Assembly (NCBI GenBank): GCA_945861085.1
Contig: OX244046.1
Span: 2,170,001-2,234,000 of the forward strand
DNA length: 64,000 nt
DNA from: Clostridioides difficile_D
GTDB taxonomy: Bacteria; Bacillota; Clostridia; Peptostreptococcales; Peptostreptococcaceae
Direction of reading: 5' to 3'
This document shows positions 17,441 to 27,043 of this stretch, piece by piece. A program made the position numbers and the translations under genes. Below the pieces are notes generated by a model that saw only the letters and a program-made list of their open reading frames with translations, did not search any database and had not been told where the DNA came from. Position 1 is the first letter of the stretch; the number at the start of each line of letters is the position of its first letter.

Positions 17441-17660
17441 AAAAACGCCCAAAGGTATACTTTGGACGTGTAAATTTCATAGACCAAGTAACCTTGTAGC
17501 TCACCACTTTAAAAGTGACAGCCTTATACATATTCTGCATAAGTCCAGAAAATTTGTCCGTCAACAAACTCTCTTCGGCTATAGACCCTTTCATCAATTA
17601 TCAACACTTACCAGCTACTATTGAATACTATTGAATATAGCTACCTCTACCCTAGGCTCA
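17441..17660 (-). promoter_or_regulatory. Lysine riboswitch (L box) with terminator
   Basis: On the minus strand the leader shows the conserved L-box blocks in order: GTAGAGGTAGC at the 5' end, GATGAAAGGG, CTATAGCCGAAG, GTTGACGG, TCTGGAC, GGCTGTCAC, GTGGTGAGCTAC. The terminator (17441-17470, GTCCAAAGTATACCTTTGG then GCGTTTTTAT) follows. Lysine binding should favour the terminator and switch off lysC-lysA. Any open reading here is a by-product of the RNA. Confidence 0.95.
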
Positions 17661-17760
17661 TTATTTTTTTATTAATATAGTTTTATCACATTCTATATAA
17701 TATTGCAACAATTATTTTACAAAATGTGGCAAATCAGTATTCTTCTTTTTAAAAATTTGC

Positions 17761-18378
17761 TTATATACAATTAAATAGTTTATTTAATCCTAAATCTATA
17801 AAATTTATACTATACTCATTATCATATCTCTCTAAATCATTTAATTCAGATAAGTTATCTGGTGTAACTACCAAAACGTTTGGCACTTTAAAAAAGGGAA
17901 TTGTAGATTTATCTATTTTTTTAGAAAGATTTTCATATTTAGAAATATCTATTTCATTATTTAAATCAACATCTACTAAAACTTGCTTTATATTACCAAA
18001 TTGGTCTGTATATTCAATAAATAAATCGTATTTCACATCATCTACACTAACATTTCTGTAGAATCTTTTTACATCACAACCTGCAGTATTGATTCTAACA
18101 ACTAATTCTGACCCTACTAGAGCCTTTATTAAATCATCTCCCTTAAAAAGTTTACTACCATTCAAATAGTATACATAAGAGAGGTCTTTATAATTATAAT
18201 AATCCACATCACAAGGATATTTTTTTAGTGTATATTCACTACACATTTTTCTCAAAGTTTTTTTGAAATTTTTTTTATTATATCTCTTTTGGTCTCCATA
18301 AATTTTTCTAAATTGAGCTTCTGTAACACATCTAACCCTGCTAATTAAAAGTAATATCTCTTTTTCCATATTCGTCAT
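17761..18378 (-). CDS. Hypothetical protein with N-terminal winged-helix-like region
   Basis: 205 residues, not recognised. The N-terminal 60 residues (MEKEILLLISRVRCVTEAQFRKIYGD, LRKMCSEYTLKKYP) look like a winged-helix DNA-binding segment of the kind seen in replication-relaxation/mobilisation proteins. The remainder is a possible alpha/beta core (YDLFIEYTDQFGNIKQVLVDVDLNNEID) that vaguely resembles a nuclease-like fold. ATG at 18378 is chosen because AAGGAG lies 8 bases upstream, rather than the in-frame start at 18408. Monocistronic. Confidence 0.6.
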   Translation of the reverse strand: MTNMEKEILLLISRVRCVTEAQFRKIYGDQKRYNKKNFKKTLRKMCSEYTLKKYPCDVDYYNYKDLSYVYYLNGSKLFKGDDLIKALVGSELVVRINTAGCDVKRFYRNVSVDDVKYDLFIEYTDQFGNIKQVLVDVDLNNEIDISKYENLSKKIDKSTIPFFKVPNVLVVTPDNLSELNDLERYDNEYSINFIDLGLNKLFNCI

Positions 18379-18470
18379 AGTACATTCTCCTTGAAGTATT
18401 ATTTGCAAAGTTGTACTAATATTATATTAATTTTATGACATTAAATTTACAAAGAATTAAAATAAAATAG

Positions 18471-18509
18471 CTAATTTTTATAGAAATAGTTTCTATAAAA
18501 ATTAGCTAT
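18471..18509 (-). terminator. Perfect 18-bp hairpin after the 18548 gene
   Basis: Arms 18471-18488 and 18492-18509 are exact reverse complements with a 3-base loop; the inner part is A/T-rich. It lies 40 bases beyond the stop of the membrane protein gene. Confidence 0.75.
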
Positions 18510-18547
18510 TAACATACTAAATATTATTAACAATTTTTTTATTTAAA

Positions 18548-20248
18548 TTATACATTCCCTTGATTTTCAGAATCTTGAGAATTTGTATTTTCATCAGTTC
18601 CTGTTCCTTCTTTTACTTTTTTATCTTTAAAATTTGCAATATTTAGGTTATCAAACTCTGACATTTCAATTACACCAGATTCTTCTTTTGAATACGATAT
18701 TTTAACTTTATCTCCAACTTGAGTCAATGGTAATTCGCTAGATACTTTTGAAGTAGCCTTGAATATTATTTCTTTATTTGAATCTAAAGTTACATAATAA
18801 TTAGTATTTCCTCCTCGTACATCTGGACTTATTCTTGTCACTGTACCTTCTATAACTTCATCTTTTAAGTCATTATCAAGTTTTAAATCATTTCCCTTAG
18901 ATTCTAATGCATCTTTGTAATTTCTTAATGCTTCATTTTTATCTTCACCTATACCGAGTACATTATAATCTTCAACAGATACAAATGCAACTCTCTTAAC
19001 AAGACCCGCCTTATCTTTTAATGAAGATACATATGTTGGCTGACCTAATATATTGTACATTACAGGGAATGTTGCTTCATAATTTTTTTCTTGAACATTA
19101 CCTTCAGCTGATTTCATTGCAGCTGTTTCAGTAGCTCCTGGCTGTTTATATAGTTTGGCTTCTTTTGTTCTAGAATCGACTAACATAAATCCAATTGTAG
19201 ATTCATCTCCACCTGAGGATGTTATACCTGTATACCAATAAGACCTGTTATCATTACCATAAACTAGCGATGTTCCTTCTGTTGGTACTAATACTCCCTT
19301 TTCTGATATAACAGAATTTAAAAATCCATTAACATAAACACCCCAGTCTTTAATCTGGTCTGTTATAAATTCTTGTGGCTGTATTCTATCCACCCATTTA
19401 GGTGTGTTCTTAACATCATAAACATTTATTTTTCCAGTTTCTGCATCAACAGTGGCTATTCCTGTAGCATTTGCTCCTCCATAACCAATTTTATGTTCAT
19501 ATAGACTTACAACCCAATAAGGTTTACCTTCGTCATTTATTTCAAGAGTGAAATCTGTCATACCAACATTTACAATACCATGTATGTATAAATGTCTTTG
19601 TAAATCTTGATGTAAGTAGGCTTCTGGTTGATAAACTATCTTTATTGGCTTTCCATCTATTTCTTGAACTAATTGAACGTCTTGAGGATTACTAGCTGAT
19701 ACTTTTACATAACCACTTGTACCACTTAAAGATGTTATCCATTTAATTATGTCTCTATGAACAAGAGGTGCTACCCAGTACAACTCTCCATCCACATTTT
19801 GTATATGAAATTTTCCTAATTTTGATACACTACCTATTGCTGGAACTTCTCCAAGTTTTTTGTCACCCAACTTCATGGCCATATCTTCATCTACAAGACG
19901 AATGTCATTTACACTGACAGGACTAATGTCATCGGTAAATTTACTCTCAGTTACTTTTCCCAATAATTCTTTATATGATTTTGCATGAAATACAGGTGTA
20001 GAAGTTATAAAAGGAACCACTACAATATACACAAGTAAAGCTATTGCTATTGAAAAATTATACTTAGCAATTTTAGATGTTCTTTCATTTCTATCTAGCA
20101 TCATATCTAGTATTCCTGCTACAACAAAGAAAATTATTCCTACTGAAAATAAAGATGTAAAATCTAATCTTAGTACAGGTAATTTAACAAATGCATAAAT
20201 TATTACAACTATTAATGCAACTCCATATGTTTTAAGATATCGTTTCAT
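18548..20248 (-). CDS. Large membrane-anchored protein of unknown function
   Basis: 566 residues, family not recognised. Three hydrophobic segments at about residues 8-26, 31-50 and 64-85 anchor a large extracellular part. The exterior holds repeated beta-rich blocks with similar openings (GELYWVAPLVHRDIIKW, KPYWVVSLYEHKIGYGG, RSYWYTGITSSGGDES, GQPTYVSSLKD), so it may be an internally repeated domain of four units. It ends with an OB-like segment (IEGTVTRISPDVRGGNTNYYVTL) and an acidic, low-complexity tail. GAGAGGAG before the ATG. A cell-envelope role is likely. Confidence 0.75.
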   Translation of the reverse strand: MKRYLKTYGVALIVVIIYAFVKLPVLRLDFTSLFSVGIIFFVVAGILDMMLDRNERTSKIAKYNFSIAIALLVYIVVVPFITSTPVFHAKSYKELLGKVTESKFTDDISPVSVNDIRLVDEDMAMKLGDKKLGEVPAIGSVSKLGKFHIQNVDGELYWVAPLVHRDIIKWITSLSGTSGYVKVSASNPQDVQLVQEIDGKPIKIVYQPEAYLHQDLQRHLYIHGIVNVGMTDFTLEINDEGKPYWVVSLYEHKIGYGGANATGIATVDAETGKINVYDVKNTPKWVDRIQPQEFITDQIKDWGVYVNGFLNSVISEKGVLVPTEGTSLVYGNDNRSYWYTGITSSGGDESTIGFMLVDSRTKEAKLYKQPGATETAAMKSAEGNVQEKNYEATFPVMYNILGQPTYVSSLKDKAGLVKRVAFVSVEDYNVLGIGEDKNEALRNYKDALESKGNDLKLDNDLKDEVIEGTVTRISPDVRGGNTNYYVTLDSNKEIIFKATSKVSSELPLTQVGDKVKISYSKEESGVIEMSEFDNLNIANFKDKKVKEGTGTDENTNSQDSENQGNV

Positions 20249-20552
20249 TTAATACTCCTCTCTAAAAAATGTTATTATTACTATTATATCCATATATTTA
20301 CAAAAAATAAATATTTATCATATTTATTATGTGTTAAGATATCTTTATATATTTATAGTTCTGTTTATTTAATTATATCTAATATATATATCCAAAAATA
20401 CTATAAAAATACAAATAATAACAGAAATTTAAAAACTGAAGAAAGTATTCTAACTAAGATTTACGAATTCTTAATCCTCTCGAAGTTAAACTACTATCTT
20501 CAGCCTAATTATCTAGCAATATTTTTTATATGAAAAACTCTAAAGTAAGTTT
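20249..20552. other. Gene-free stretch
   Basis: About 300 bases, AT-rich. A loose dyad (CTGAAGAAAGTA near 20437 and TACTATCTTCAG near 20490) could be a terminator for the gene at 20553 on the minus strand or its remnant; otherwise nothing is seen. Confidence 0.35.
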
Positions 20553-21119
20553 TTAGATATTTGCGATTTTTGATACATAAGAATGTTGTCTAGAATTATA
20601 TTCTGATAATAAACCTTCATATTCCAAGGTTAAACCAGATAAATTATAAAAATCATTTGGTGTTACTTCAAATGCTGGTTTATTTAAAATGTCTATCTCA
20701 CTTTTTTCTAACATATCAGCAACAAAATTTGAGCATACATATTTATATTCAGACTGTCTATGAATATTTATTGCCAAATATATTAATGCCATTATATCGT
20801 AATAGTAATCTTCTCTATAATCACTAATCAATTTTATATTTTTAGATAGATTTTCATATTGTAAATTATCTACTTTTAATGAATATACTCTACACACAGT
20901 GTTTTTTCTTATAGCATATAATCCTTGATTTATATTTTCTTCAACAAAACCTCCAATAAATGGATTTCTTGGATTTAGTCTTCCAAAAGAATACATTGGT
21001 TTTAGATTTTCATTTAGTGATATTGACACATGTGTATACAGTTTTTTGCTTATATTCCTTATTAAGTAAGATAATACAGTTCCTGTATATGTTGTTACAA
21101 TATAGACTTTATTCATCAT
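20553..21119 (-). CDS. Permuted NlpC/P60-like (YiiX/YycO type) cysteine hydrolase
   Basis: 188 residues. Begins VYIVTTYTGTVLSYLIRN; the catalytic His is in YTHVSISLNE (about residue 30) and the Cys in YKYVCSNFVADMLEKS (about 128). That His-before-Cys order is the circularly permuted papain fold of YiiX/YycO proteins, which act on lipids, peptides or cell-wall amides. No signal peptide, so cytoplasmic or non-classically exported. Two adjacent ATGs (21119, 21116) follow GGGGGG; either can be used. Confidence 0.75.
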   Translation of the reverse strand: MMNKVYIVTTYTGTVLSYLIRNISKKLYTHVSISLNENLKPMYSFGRLNPRNPFIGGFVEENINQGLYAIRKNTVCRVYSLKVDNLQYENLSKNIKLISDYREDYYYDIMALIYLAINIHRQSEYKYVCSNFVADMLEKSEIDILNKPAFEVTPNDFYNLSGLTLEYEGLLSEYNSRQHSYVSKIANI

Positions 21120-21276
21120 TTCCCCCCAATCTAGTAACTAAATAATATTATACACTTACAATTTAATATCATAAAATATTCTAACATAATAAATGTTGTT
21201 TTACAAATTTTGATTTTAAAGTGCTTTAATATTATATAAAATATAATAAAAATATAAATATAAATTTTCTATATTT

Positions 21277-21990
21277 TTAACCAACAGATGTTTTCTTTAA
21301 ATTAATCATATGATTTAGTATATCTTGAACCTTTCCAGAGTCCTTTAAGTATCCTAATGCCCCATTTATTTGTGATTTTAAATCTATTTCTACTTCCATA
21401 TCCAAGTCAACATTTCCTTTTTTTATAGATATCTTTTTAAGTGTCACTGGATAAAGATATGTTTTTTCTAAAGTAATCTTATTTCCATTAACCTCAAATG
21501 GAACTCTTTTATTATAGTTACTTAGTATTTTTTCTAACATTTTATCACTTATCTTGAATTTTCCAAGTTTCACATTTTCAAGACTCACAACTAAATTTTC
21601 ATCCTTTAAAGTAGGTTTCAATTCAAGTTCATACTGACTATTTATCAGACCAAATACCTTATATGGTCCTGCTATCTTTATTTTACCATCCTTCATTTCA
21701 ACAAAATTATTTTCAAGTTCTTTAATGCCATGCTTTTGCATTAATGTATATATTAAGTTTTTAAACTCTTCCTCTGAAACAGATACTTTTCCAACCATTC
21801 TAAGCGGATTTTTTACTATTTCCATAGAATTTATATATGAACCTTTTGATAAATATTCTTCATCTATGATTTTATTATTTTGTGAACTAACATCATATCT
21901 CTCTTTTGGTGTTAAGATATATACAACAATACCTGCAAGTACTAAAACAATAACAATTAAACTTAATAAAATCTTTACAATCTTTCCCAT
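21277..21990 (-). CDS. Membrane-anchored protein with YpmS-like character
   Basis: 237 residues with one N-terminal membrane helix (KIVKILLSLIVIVLVLAGIVVYIL) and an extracellular beta-rich remainder (ELELKPTLKDENLVVSLENVKLGKFKIS). The length and pattern recall YpmS/DUF2140-type envelope proteins, but no decisive motif is seen. AGGAGACGATT precedes the ATG. Single gene. Confidence 0.6.
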   Translation of the reverse strand: MGKIVKILLSLIVIVLVLAGIVVYILTPKERYDVSSQNNKIIDEEYLSKGSYINSMEIVKNPLRMVGKVSVSEEEFKNLIYTLMQKHGIKELENNFVEMKDGKIKIAGPYKVFGLINSQYELELKPTLKDENLVVSLENVKLGKFKISDKMLEKILSNYNKRVPFEVNGNKITLEKTYLYPVTLKKISIKKGNVDLDMEVEIDLKSQINGALGYLKDSGKVQDILNHMINLKKTSVG

Positions 21991-22281
21991 AATCGTCTCC
22001 TTTACAAATCTGTCAACAGATTTAAAATAAATTTAGATAACTAACTTCACATAATATTCTTAACAATATACATATTATAATACAGTCTTTTAAAGATTAA
22101 TTCAACCAATCTCATCTTTTGTAAATAAACTGTAAAAACATGTTTTTGGTATAAAAGTTAATATTTTGCATAATACTCTTAATTACACCTTTATTTTTTT
22201 CTAATCTTGGATTAAAATTAATATTATGCAATACAATGTAGTGTTCTGTATTATAATCAAATTAAATAGGAGGTATAAAAT

Positions 22282-23946
22282 ATGTCAAATGAAACGAACT
22301 CATCTAATTTTATAAAAAACATTATTATAAATGACCTAGAAACAGGAAAACATGACAGTATAATAACTCGTTTTCCACCTGAGCCAAACGGATATTTACA
22401 TATTGGTCATGCAAAAAGTATATGTCTTAATTTTGGATTAGCTAAGGAGTTTAATGGAAAGGCTAATTTAAGATTTGATGATACAAATCCATTAAAAGAG
22501 GATGTTGAATATGTAGAATCTATAAAAGAAGATGTCAAGTGGTTAGGATTTGATTGGAACGAATTAAATTTTGCATCTAACTACTTTGATGAAATGTACA
22601 AAAGAGCTTTAATACTAATAAAAAAAGGTAAAGCTTATGTATGTGACTTGACACAAGAGGAAATGAGAGAATATCGTGGTACTCTAACTGAACCAGGAAA
22701 AGAAAGTCCTCATAGAAATAGAACTATTGAAGAAAACCTTGATTTATTTGAAAGAATGAAAAATGGTGAATTTAAAGATGGTGAAAAAACATTAAGAGCT
22801 AAAATAGATATGTCTTCTCCAAATATAAACCTTAGAGACCCAATTATATATAGAATATCTCATTCAACACACCACAATACAGGAGATAAATGGTGTATAT
22901 ATCCTATGTATGCCTTTGCTCACCCAATTGAAGATGCAATTGAAGGAATAACTCACTCTATATGTACTTTAGAGTTTGAAGACCAAAGACCTCTTTACGA
23001 TTGGTTTGTTAAAGAGTGTGAAATGGAAAATGTACCTAGACAAATAGAATTTGCTAGGCTTAATATAAACAATACTGTTATGAGTAAAAGAAAATTAAAA
23101 CAACTTGTAGATGAAGGTATTGTTGATGGTTGGGATGACCCTCGTGTTCCTACAATATCCGGAATCAGACGTAAGGGATATACTGCAGAAGCATTACGCA
23201 ATTTCTGTAGCGAAATAGGAGTATCAAAAGTTAACTCTACAGTAGATAGCCAAATGCTTGATTATTTCCTAAGAGAAAACTTACAACCAAAGGCTCCTCT
23301 TACTATGGGAGTTTTAAGACCTTTAAAACTGATTATAACTAATTACCCAGAAGATAAAACTGAAATGCTAGAAATAGAAAACAATGCTAAGGATGAATCT
23401 CAAGGAAAGAGATTAGTTCCGTTCTCTAGAGAATTATATATAGAACAGGATGATTTTATGGAAGAACCTGTTAAGAAATATTTCAGATTTTTCCCAGGAA
23501 ATGAAGTTCGTTTAAAAGGTGCTTATTTCGTAAAATGTACTGATGTAATTAAGGATGAAAATGGAAATGTAGTTGAAATACATGGTACTTATGACCCTGA
23601 AACTAAGAGTGGCTCTGGCTTTACAGGTCGTAAAGTAAAATCTACAATACACTGGGTTGATGCTAAATCAGCTATCCCATGTGAATTCAGATTATTTGAA
23701 CCATTAATCCTTGATGATATCCCTGAAAATGAGGGCAAACATTTCTTAGAACAAATAAATCCTAATTCATTGGAAATATTACAAGGTTTTGTTGAACCTA
23801 CACAGATAAAAGATGCTAAACCTTTTGATAAATTTCAATTTGTTAGAAATGGATTCTTTAGTATAGATAATAAATATACAACTGATGAAAAACTTGTATT
23901 TAATAGAATAGTTCCTCTAAAAAGCTCTTTTAAACCAACTAAATAA
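22282..23946 (+). CDS. glnS: Glutaminyl-tRNA synthetase
   Basis: 554 residues. RFPPEPNGYLHIGHAKSI carries the class I HIGH motif, and NNTVMSKRKL the KMSKS loop (VMSKRK). Glutamine-specific features include FDDTNP and the two C-terminal beta-barrel domains ending at residue 554. GlnRS in a low-GC anaerobe can coexist with GatCAB. AGGAGGTATAAA before the ATG; TATAAT at 22252-22257 is a likely -10 element. Confidence 0.96.
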   Translation: MSNETNSSNFIKNIIINDLETGKHDSIITRFPPEPNGYLHIGHAKSICLNFGLAKEFNGKANLRFDDTNPLKEDVEYVESIKEDVKWLGFDWNELNFASNYFDEMYKRALILIKKGKAYVCDLTQEEMREYRGTLTEPGKESPHRNRTIEENLDLFERMKNGEFKDGEKTLRAKIDMSSPNINLRDPIIYRISHSTHHNTGDKWCIYPMYAFAHPIEDAIEGITHSICTLEFEDQRPLYDWFVKECEMENVPRQIEFARLNINNTVMSKRKLKQLVDEGIVDGWDDPRVPTISGIRRKGYTAEALRNFCSEIGVSKVNSTVDSQMLDYFLRENLQPKAPLTMGVLRPLKLIITNYPEDKTEMLEIENNAKDESQGKRLVPFSRELYIEQDDFMEEPVKKYFRFFPGNEVRLKGAYFVKCTDVIKDENGNVVEIHGTYDPETKSGSGFTGRKVKSTIHWVDAKSAIPCEFRLFEPLILDDIPENEGKHFLEQINPNSLEILQGFVEPTQIKDAKPFDKFQFVRNGFFSIDNKYTTDEKLVFNRIVPLKSSFKPTK

Positions 23947-23977
23947 TCTTACAATAAAAAAATGAAGACTTAAAATA

Positions 23978-24023
23978 TAAATTACTTCTGCTATAAATAA
24001 CTTTAGTTAGAAGTAATTTTTTA
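23978..24023 (+). terminator. Terminator after glnS (nested hairpins)
   Basis: Inner AATTACTTCT / AGAAGTAATTTTTT hairpin; an outer ATGAAGACT / AGTCTTCAT pair encloses it and could serve the convergent lipid-kinase gene. Confidence 0.8.
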
Positions 24024-24052
24024 TTTGAGTCTTCATAATTTACTTTAAATTA

Positions 24053-24952
24053 TTAATTTTTTTCACTATAGATTCCCATAACTTCTATTCCATCTTTTAT
24101 ACATTCTATGCTAAGAGGAAAATCTGGCCCTTTTTCTCCATCAATATCCGTTATAAGGGAATCTTCACATTCTATATATACCTTTTTAGTTTTAAAGTAT
24201 AGTATTTCATTTCCATTATATTGATCTAAATAATCCCCTCTAAGCACACTTATCAAAACTGGTATTGATTTTGGGATTGGCATTCCTTTAAAAATAATTA
24301 CATCCAAATATCCATCATCTATTTCAGCCTTATATGCTAGATTTATATTTCCTGCTGTTTTGCCATTAAAAATCAGCATAAGATACATATCTCCATCATA
24401 ATACATTTCTTCAGAAGATACTTTTATCTTAAATTTTCTCATATACAATGCTTCTTCTATTCCCTTTATATAATAAGAAATTCTTCCAAATGAATTTTTT
24501 AAGTCTGTATTTATCCTTTGTGATACATCTGTAAACATACCTGCACTTGCAACATTTATAAAGTACTTATCATTGACTTTCCCTATGTCTATTTTCTTAG
24601 ATTTTGAATTTATGATTTTATTTATGGCTTCTTTTATATCAAATGAAATTTGAAGAGCATTTGAAAAATCATTTGCAGTTCCTGTAGGCAAAATTCCAAT
24701 TGGAATTCTTATGTCTAACTCTTTCATCGCATTTACTACTAAATCTACAGTACCATCACCACCAGCTATCAGTATATGCTCATAAGAGCTATCCACTTCC
24801 TTAAAAGCATTTTTTACAGGTTCTTTAATAGTCAATCTATAGGGTATCAATAAATAATTTTGTTCCTGATATAATTCTATAATAGTGTCTAAATTTGATA
24901 ATATCTTTTTTTCACCTGAATTAGGATTGTATATAAGTTTTACTTTTTTCAT
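24053..24952 (-). CDS. YegS/DgkB-family diacylglycerol or lipid kinase
   Basis: 299 residues. LIYNPNSGEK and LIAGGDGTVDLVVNAM are the nucleotide-binding motifs of the DAGK catalytic domain; GILPTGTANDFSNAL completes the site. The C-terminal beta-sandwich contains DIDGEKGPDFPLSIE, where a catalytic Asp resides in DgkB. It would phosphorylate diacylglycerol or a related lipid at the inner membrane face. It lies 27 bases after the LUD gene, so they are probably co-transcribed. Confidence 0.88.
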   Translation of the reverse strand: MKKVKLIYNPNSGEKKILSNLDTIIELYQEQNYLLIPYRLTIKEPVKNAFKEVDSSYEHILIAGGDGTVDLVVNAMKELDIRIPIGILPTGTANDFSNALQISFDIKEAINKIINSKSKKIDIGKVNDKYFINVASAGMFTDVSQRINTDLKNSFGRISYYIKGIEEALYMRKFKIKVSSEEMYYDGDMYLMLIFNGKTAGNINLAYKAEIDDGYLDVIIFKGMPIPKSIPVLISVLRGDYLDQYNGNEILYFKTKKVYIECEDSLITDIDGEKGPDFPLSIECIKDGIEVMGIYSEKN

Positions 24953-24978
24953 TATTTCTCCTTACTCATTTTATTCTT

Positions 24979-25617
24979 TTAGTATCCAAAATCTTCGTTT
25001 AAGAAAATTATATGTATTCTTTCTGGTGTTAATTGTCTTTTTATAAGTGTATAACTACAGCATATTCTTCCTGGACTTGAACAGTCTATACATATACCAG
25101 TAGTCTTACATCCAGTATTTGTATTTAATCTTTTACAATTGGCTGGAGCTGCTATTGTTTTTGTTCTTTTTATAGCCTCGTCTACATCTTTAACTATTTT
25201 GTTTACTCCTGCTATAACTATTACTTTATCAGGTCCATATATCATGGCAGCTACTCTATTCCCATTCCCATCTAGATTGTAAAGTTCTCCATTTTCTGTT
25301 ATTGCATTAGTACTTGTAAAATAAGCATCTGCAGAAAATGATTTTCTATATATTTCTTTCATTTCTTCTGGTTTGATATCTTTTGCATATCTATCAAGAA
25401 AATCGTATTTTTCTCTTATAAAATCAATTACTCCTGTTTCAAATAAAGTCATAGAACCTCCACATCCTACTAGAGAACCTACTTTCACTATTTCTTCAAT
25501 TTTTTTGAAAAGTTCTTCTTTATTATTTACTAAATACCCCTTCATATTATTATTTTCTAGCGATTTTATCGTTTTTTCTATTCTTTTTTCATTAAGCCAA
25601 TTTAGATTTTGGTCCAT
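24979..25617 (-). CDS. LUD-domain (LutC/YkgG-like) protein
   Basis: 212 residues of the LUD fold: VGCGGSMTLFETGVIDFIRE is the family signature, followed by YFTSTNAITENGELYNLDGNGNRVAAMIYGP. The C-terminal Cys-rich segment NTGCKTTGICIDCSSPGRICC suggests a metal or Fe-S ligand set as in stand-alone anaerobe LUD proteins. Lactate utilisation LutC is only distantly analogous; true role unknown. GGGGGAAG before ATG. Confidence 0.85.
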   Translation of the reverse strand: MDQNLNWLNEKRIEKTIKSLENNNMKGYLVNNKEELFKKIEEIVKVGSLVGCGGSMTLFETGVIDFIREKYDFLDRYAKDIKPEEMKEIYRKSFSADAYFTSTNAITENGELYNLDGNGNRVAAMIYGPDKVIVIAGVNKIVKDVDEAIKRTKTIAAPANCKRLNTNTGCKTTGICIDCSSPGRICCSYTLIKRQLTPERIHIIFLNEDFGY

Positions 25618-25760
25618 TTTAACTTCCCCCTTATTTTTAATATGTATTAATTATCTATAAGCTTTATTTTCTTTATAAGTTTATTTTAGTACATCTAAAA
25701 AAAAATACAATATAAAACTTAAATAATTTTCCATAAATTTTTCCACAATACTATTTAATC

Positions 25761-25795
25761 AAAAAAGGAAAGCAGATGTATTTTTCTACTTTCCC
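25761..25795 (-). terminator. Terminator downstream of the DUF4003 gene
   Basis: GGAAAGTAG...CTGCTTTCC stem with a T-run on the minus strand. It sits about 150 bases beyond the DUF4003 stop. The remainder of 25618-25947 holds no gene. Confidence 0.6.
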
Positions 25796-25947
25796 TATAT
25801 TGTATGTAGTATTATATATTTTCTAAAATCTATATATTAATTATATGTTTTATATTATCAAATATCACAACTAATTTAAATGTAATATTATATTTTTTAA
25901 CATATAAATTGTATTATTTATTTTAATATATGCAACTTCAATATTTA

Positions 25948-26946
25948 TTAATTTGATGAAGAAGATGCTATAGCTGCACTTGTAGCTGCCATTACACATG
26001 CAATTTGAATAGCAACAACAATATTTAAAAATATATTATTAGTTATAGAGCCTATATTATTCTCATTTTGTATCGACTCTGCATAAATTGAAGCCACAAT
26101 AGCAGAACTAATCATTACTCTATTACTTTTTCCTAAAGACCAATTTCCAAAGCCTTTTTCTTCTTTAAGTTTATTTGAAACATTTTTTATTTTTTCTATT
26201 ATTTCATCTTCTCTATAATCTAACAATGAAATTGCTCCTATTATTGGATATCCATAATAATTCATTTTACAATCATTTTCTTTAAATACTTTTTTAAGTT
26301 CAATAGTCTTTTTACATTTAGTCATAGTTCTATCATCACTAAATAAAAGAATTTGAGATAATGCTTGTAAATCATTTCCTTTATAAAAACCATTTTTATT
26401 TAGAAACTCATAGCATTTTTCTATGTATTCTAAATCTTCTTCTAAATTTTTTGAATGAATTGCAATAAGTGCTATATTACAATAGTCATCACTAGAAGTT
26501 AAAAATGGATGTTTTTTCCTCATATATTCATATATTATTTTCATTTTTGATATGCATGTAAGGTAATCCATTTTCTCTCTATTTTCATAAACTATTGATG
26601 CTGTAAGTGGTAAATATGTATCGCCCCAAAACTTTTCATTTTTAAGCTCTTTATATATATCTAAAATCACCTTAAAACTGCCTTCTGGATTTGATTCAAA
26701 TGAAAGTAGTGTTGCCATATAAAATAGATTATATCCTCTAAAATTAGAGAATATTCCAGTATTTTTTTTAATAAGCTCTATTCGCTCTTCTACCACTCTA
26801 GGGCTTATTCTCTTGTTCTTAAGGGTAAATGCAAGTGCACAACTATGTTGGATTAATCCCATTTGCCAAGAACCTTTAACTTCATTTAACGCTTTATAAT
26901 TTTCAACTAATAAGTTTACTTTTCCATTTATAAAAGATTGTTCCAT
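25948..26946 (-). CDS. DUF4003 family protein
   Basis: 332 residues, mostly helical. The pattern of Tyr- and Leu-rich helices (YNLFYMATLLSFESNPEGSF, WGDTYLPLTASIVYENRE, LTSSDDYCNIALIA, FYKGNDLQALSQILLF) and GNWSLGKSNRVMISSAIVAS agree with the uncharacterised DUF4003 group. A hydrophobic C-terminal segment (IFLNIVVAIQIACVMAATSAA, with preceding N-T-N) may be a tail anchor. No enzyme motif. GGGAGGGCAAT before ATG. Confidence 0.65.
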   Translation of the reverse strand: MEQSFINGKVNLLVENYKALNEVKGSWQMGLIQHSCALAFTLKNKRISPRVVEERIELIKKNTGIFSNFRGYNLFYMATLLSFESNPEGSFKVILDIYKELKNEKFWGDTYLPLTASIVYENREKMDYLTCISKMKIIYEYMRKKHPFLTSSDDYCNIALIAIHSKNLEEDLEYIEKCYEFLNKNGFYKGNDLQALSQILLFSDDRTMTKCKKTIELKKVFKENDCKMNYYGYPIIGAISLLDYREDEIIEKIKNVSNKLKEEKGFGNWSLGKSNRVMISSAIVASIYAESIQNENNIGSITNNIFLNIVVAIQIACVMAATSAAIASSSSN

Positions 26947-27043
26947 ATTGCCCTCCCAGTAATATATCTAATTGTATTAATAGTTTTATATTCATTATAT
27001 ATATATTAAATACGACAATCAATACATATTACTTTAAGAAGCA

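Noticed and set aside
17358..17597. Minus-strand open reading across the lysC leader
   Set aside because: It overlaps the lysine riboswitch and the lysC start in another frame; its text is unlike any protein, and the RNA motifs explain the conservation.
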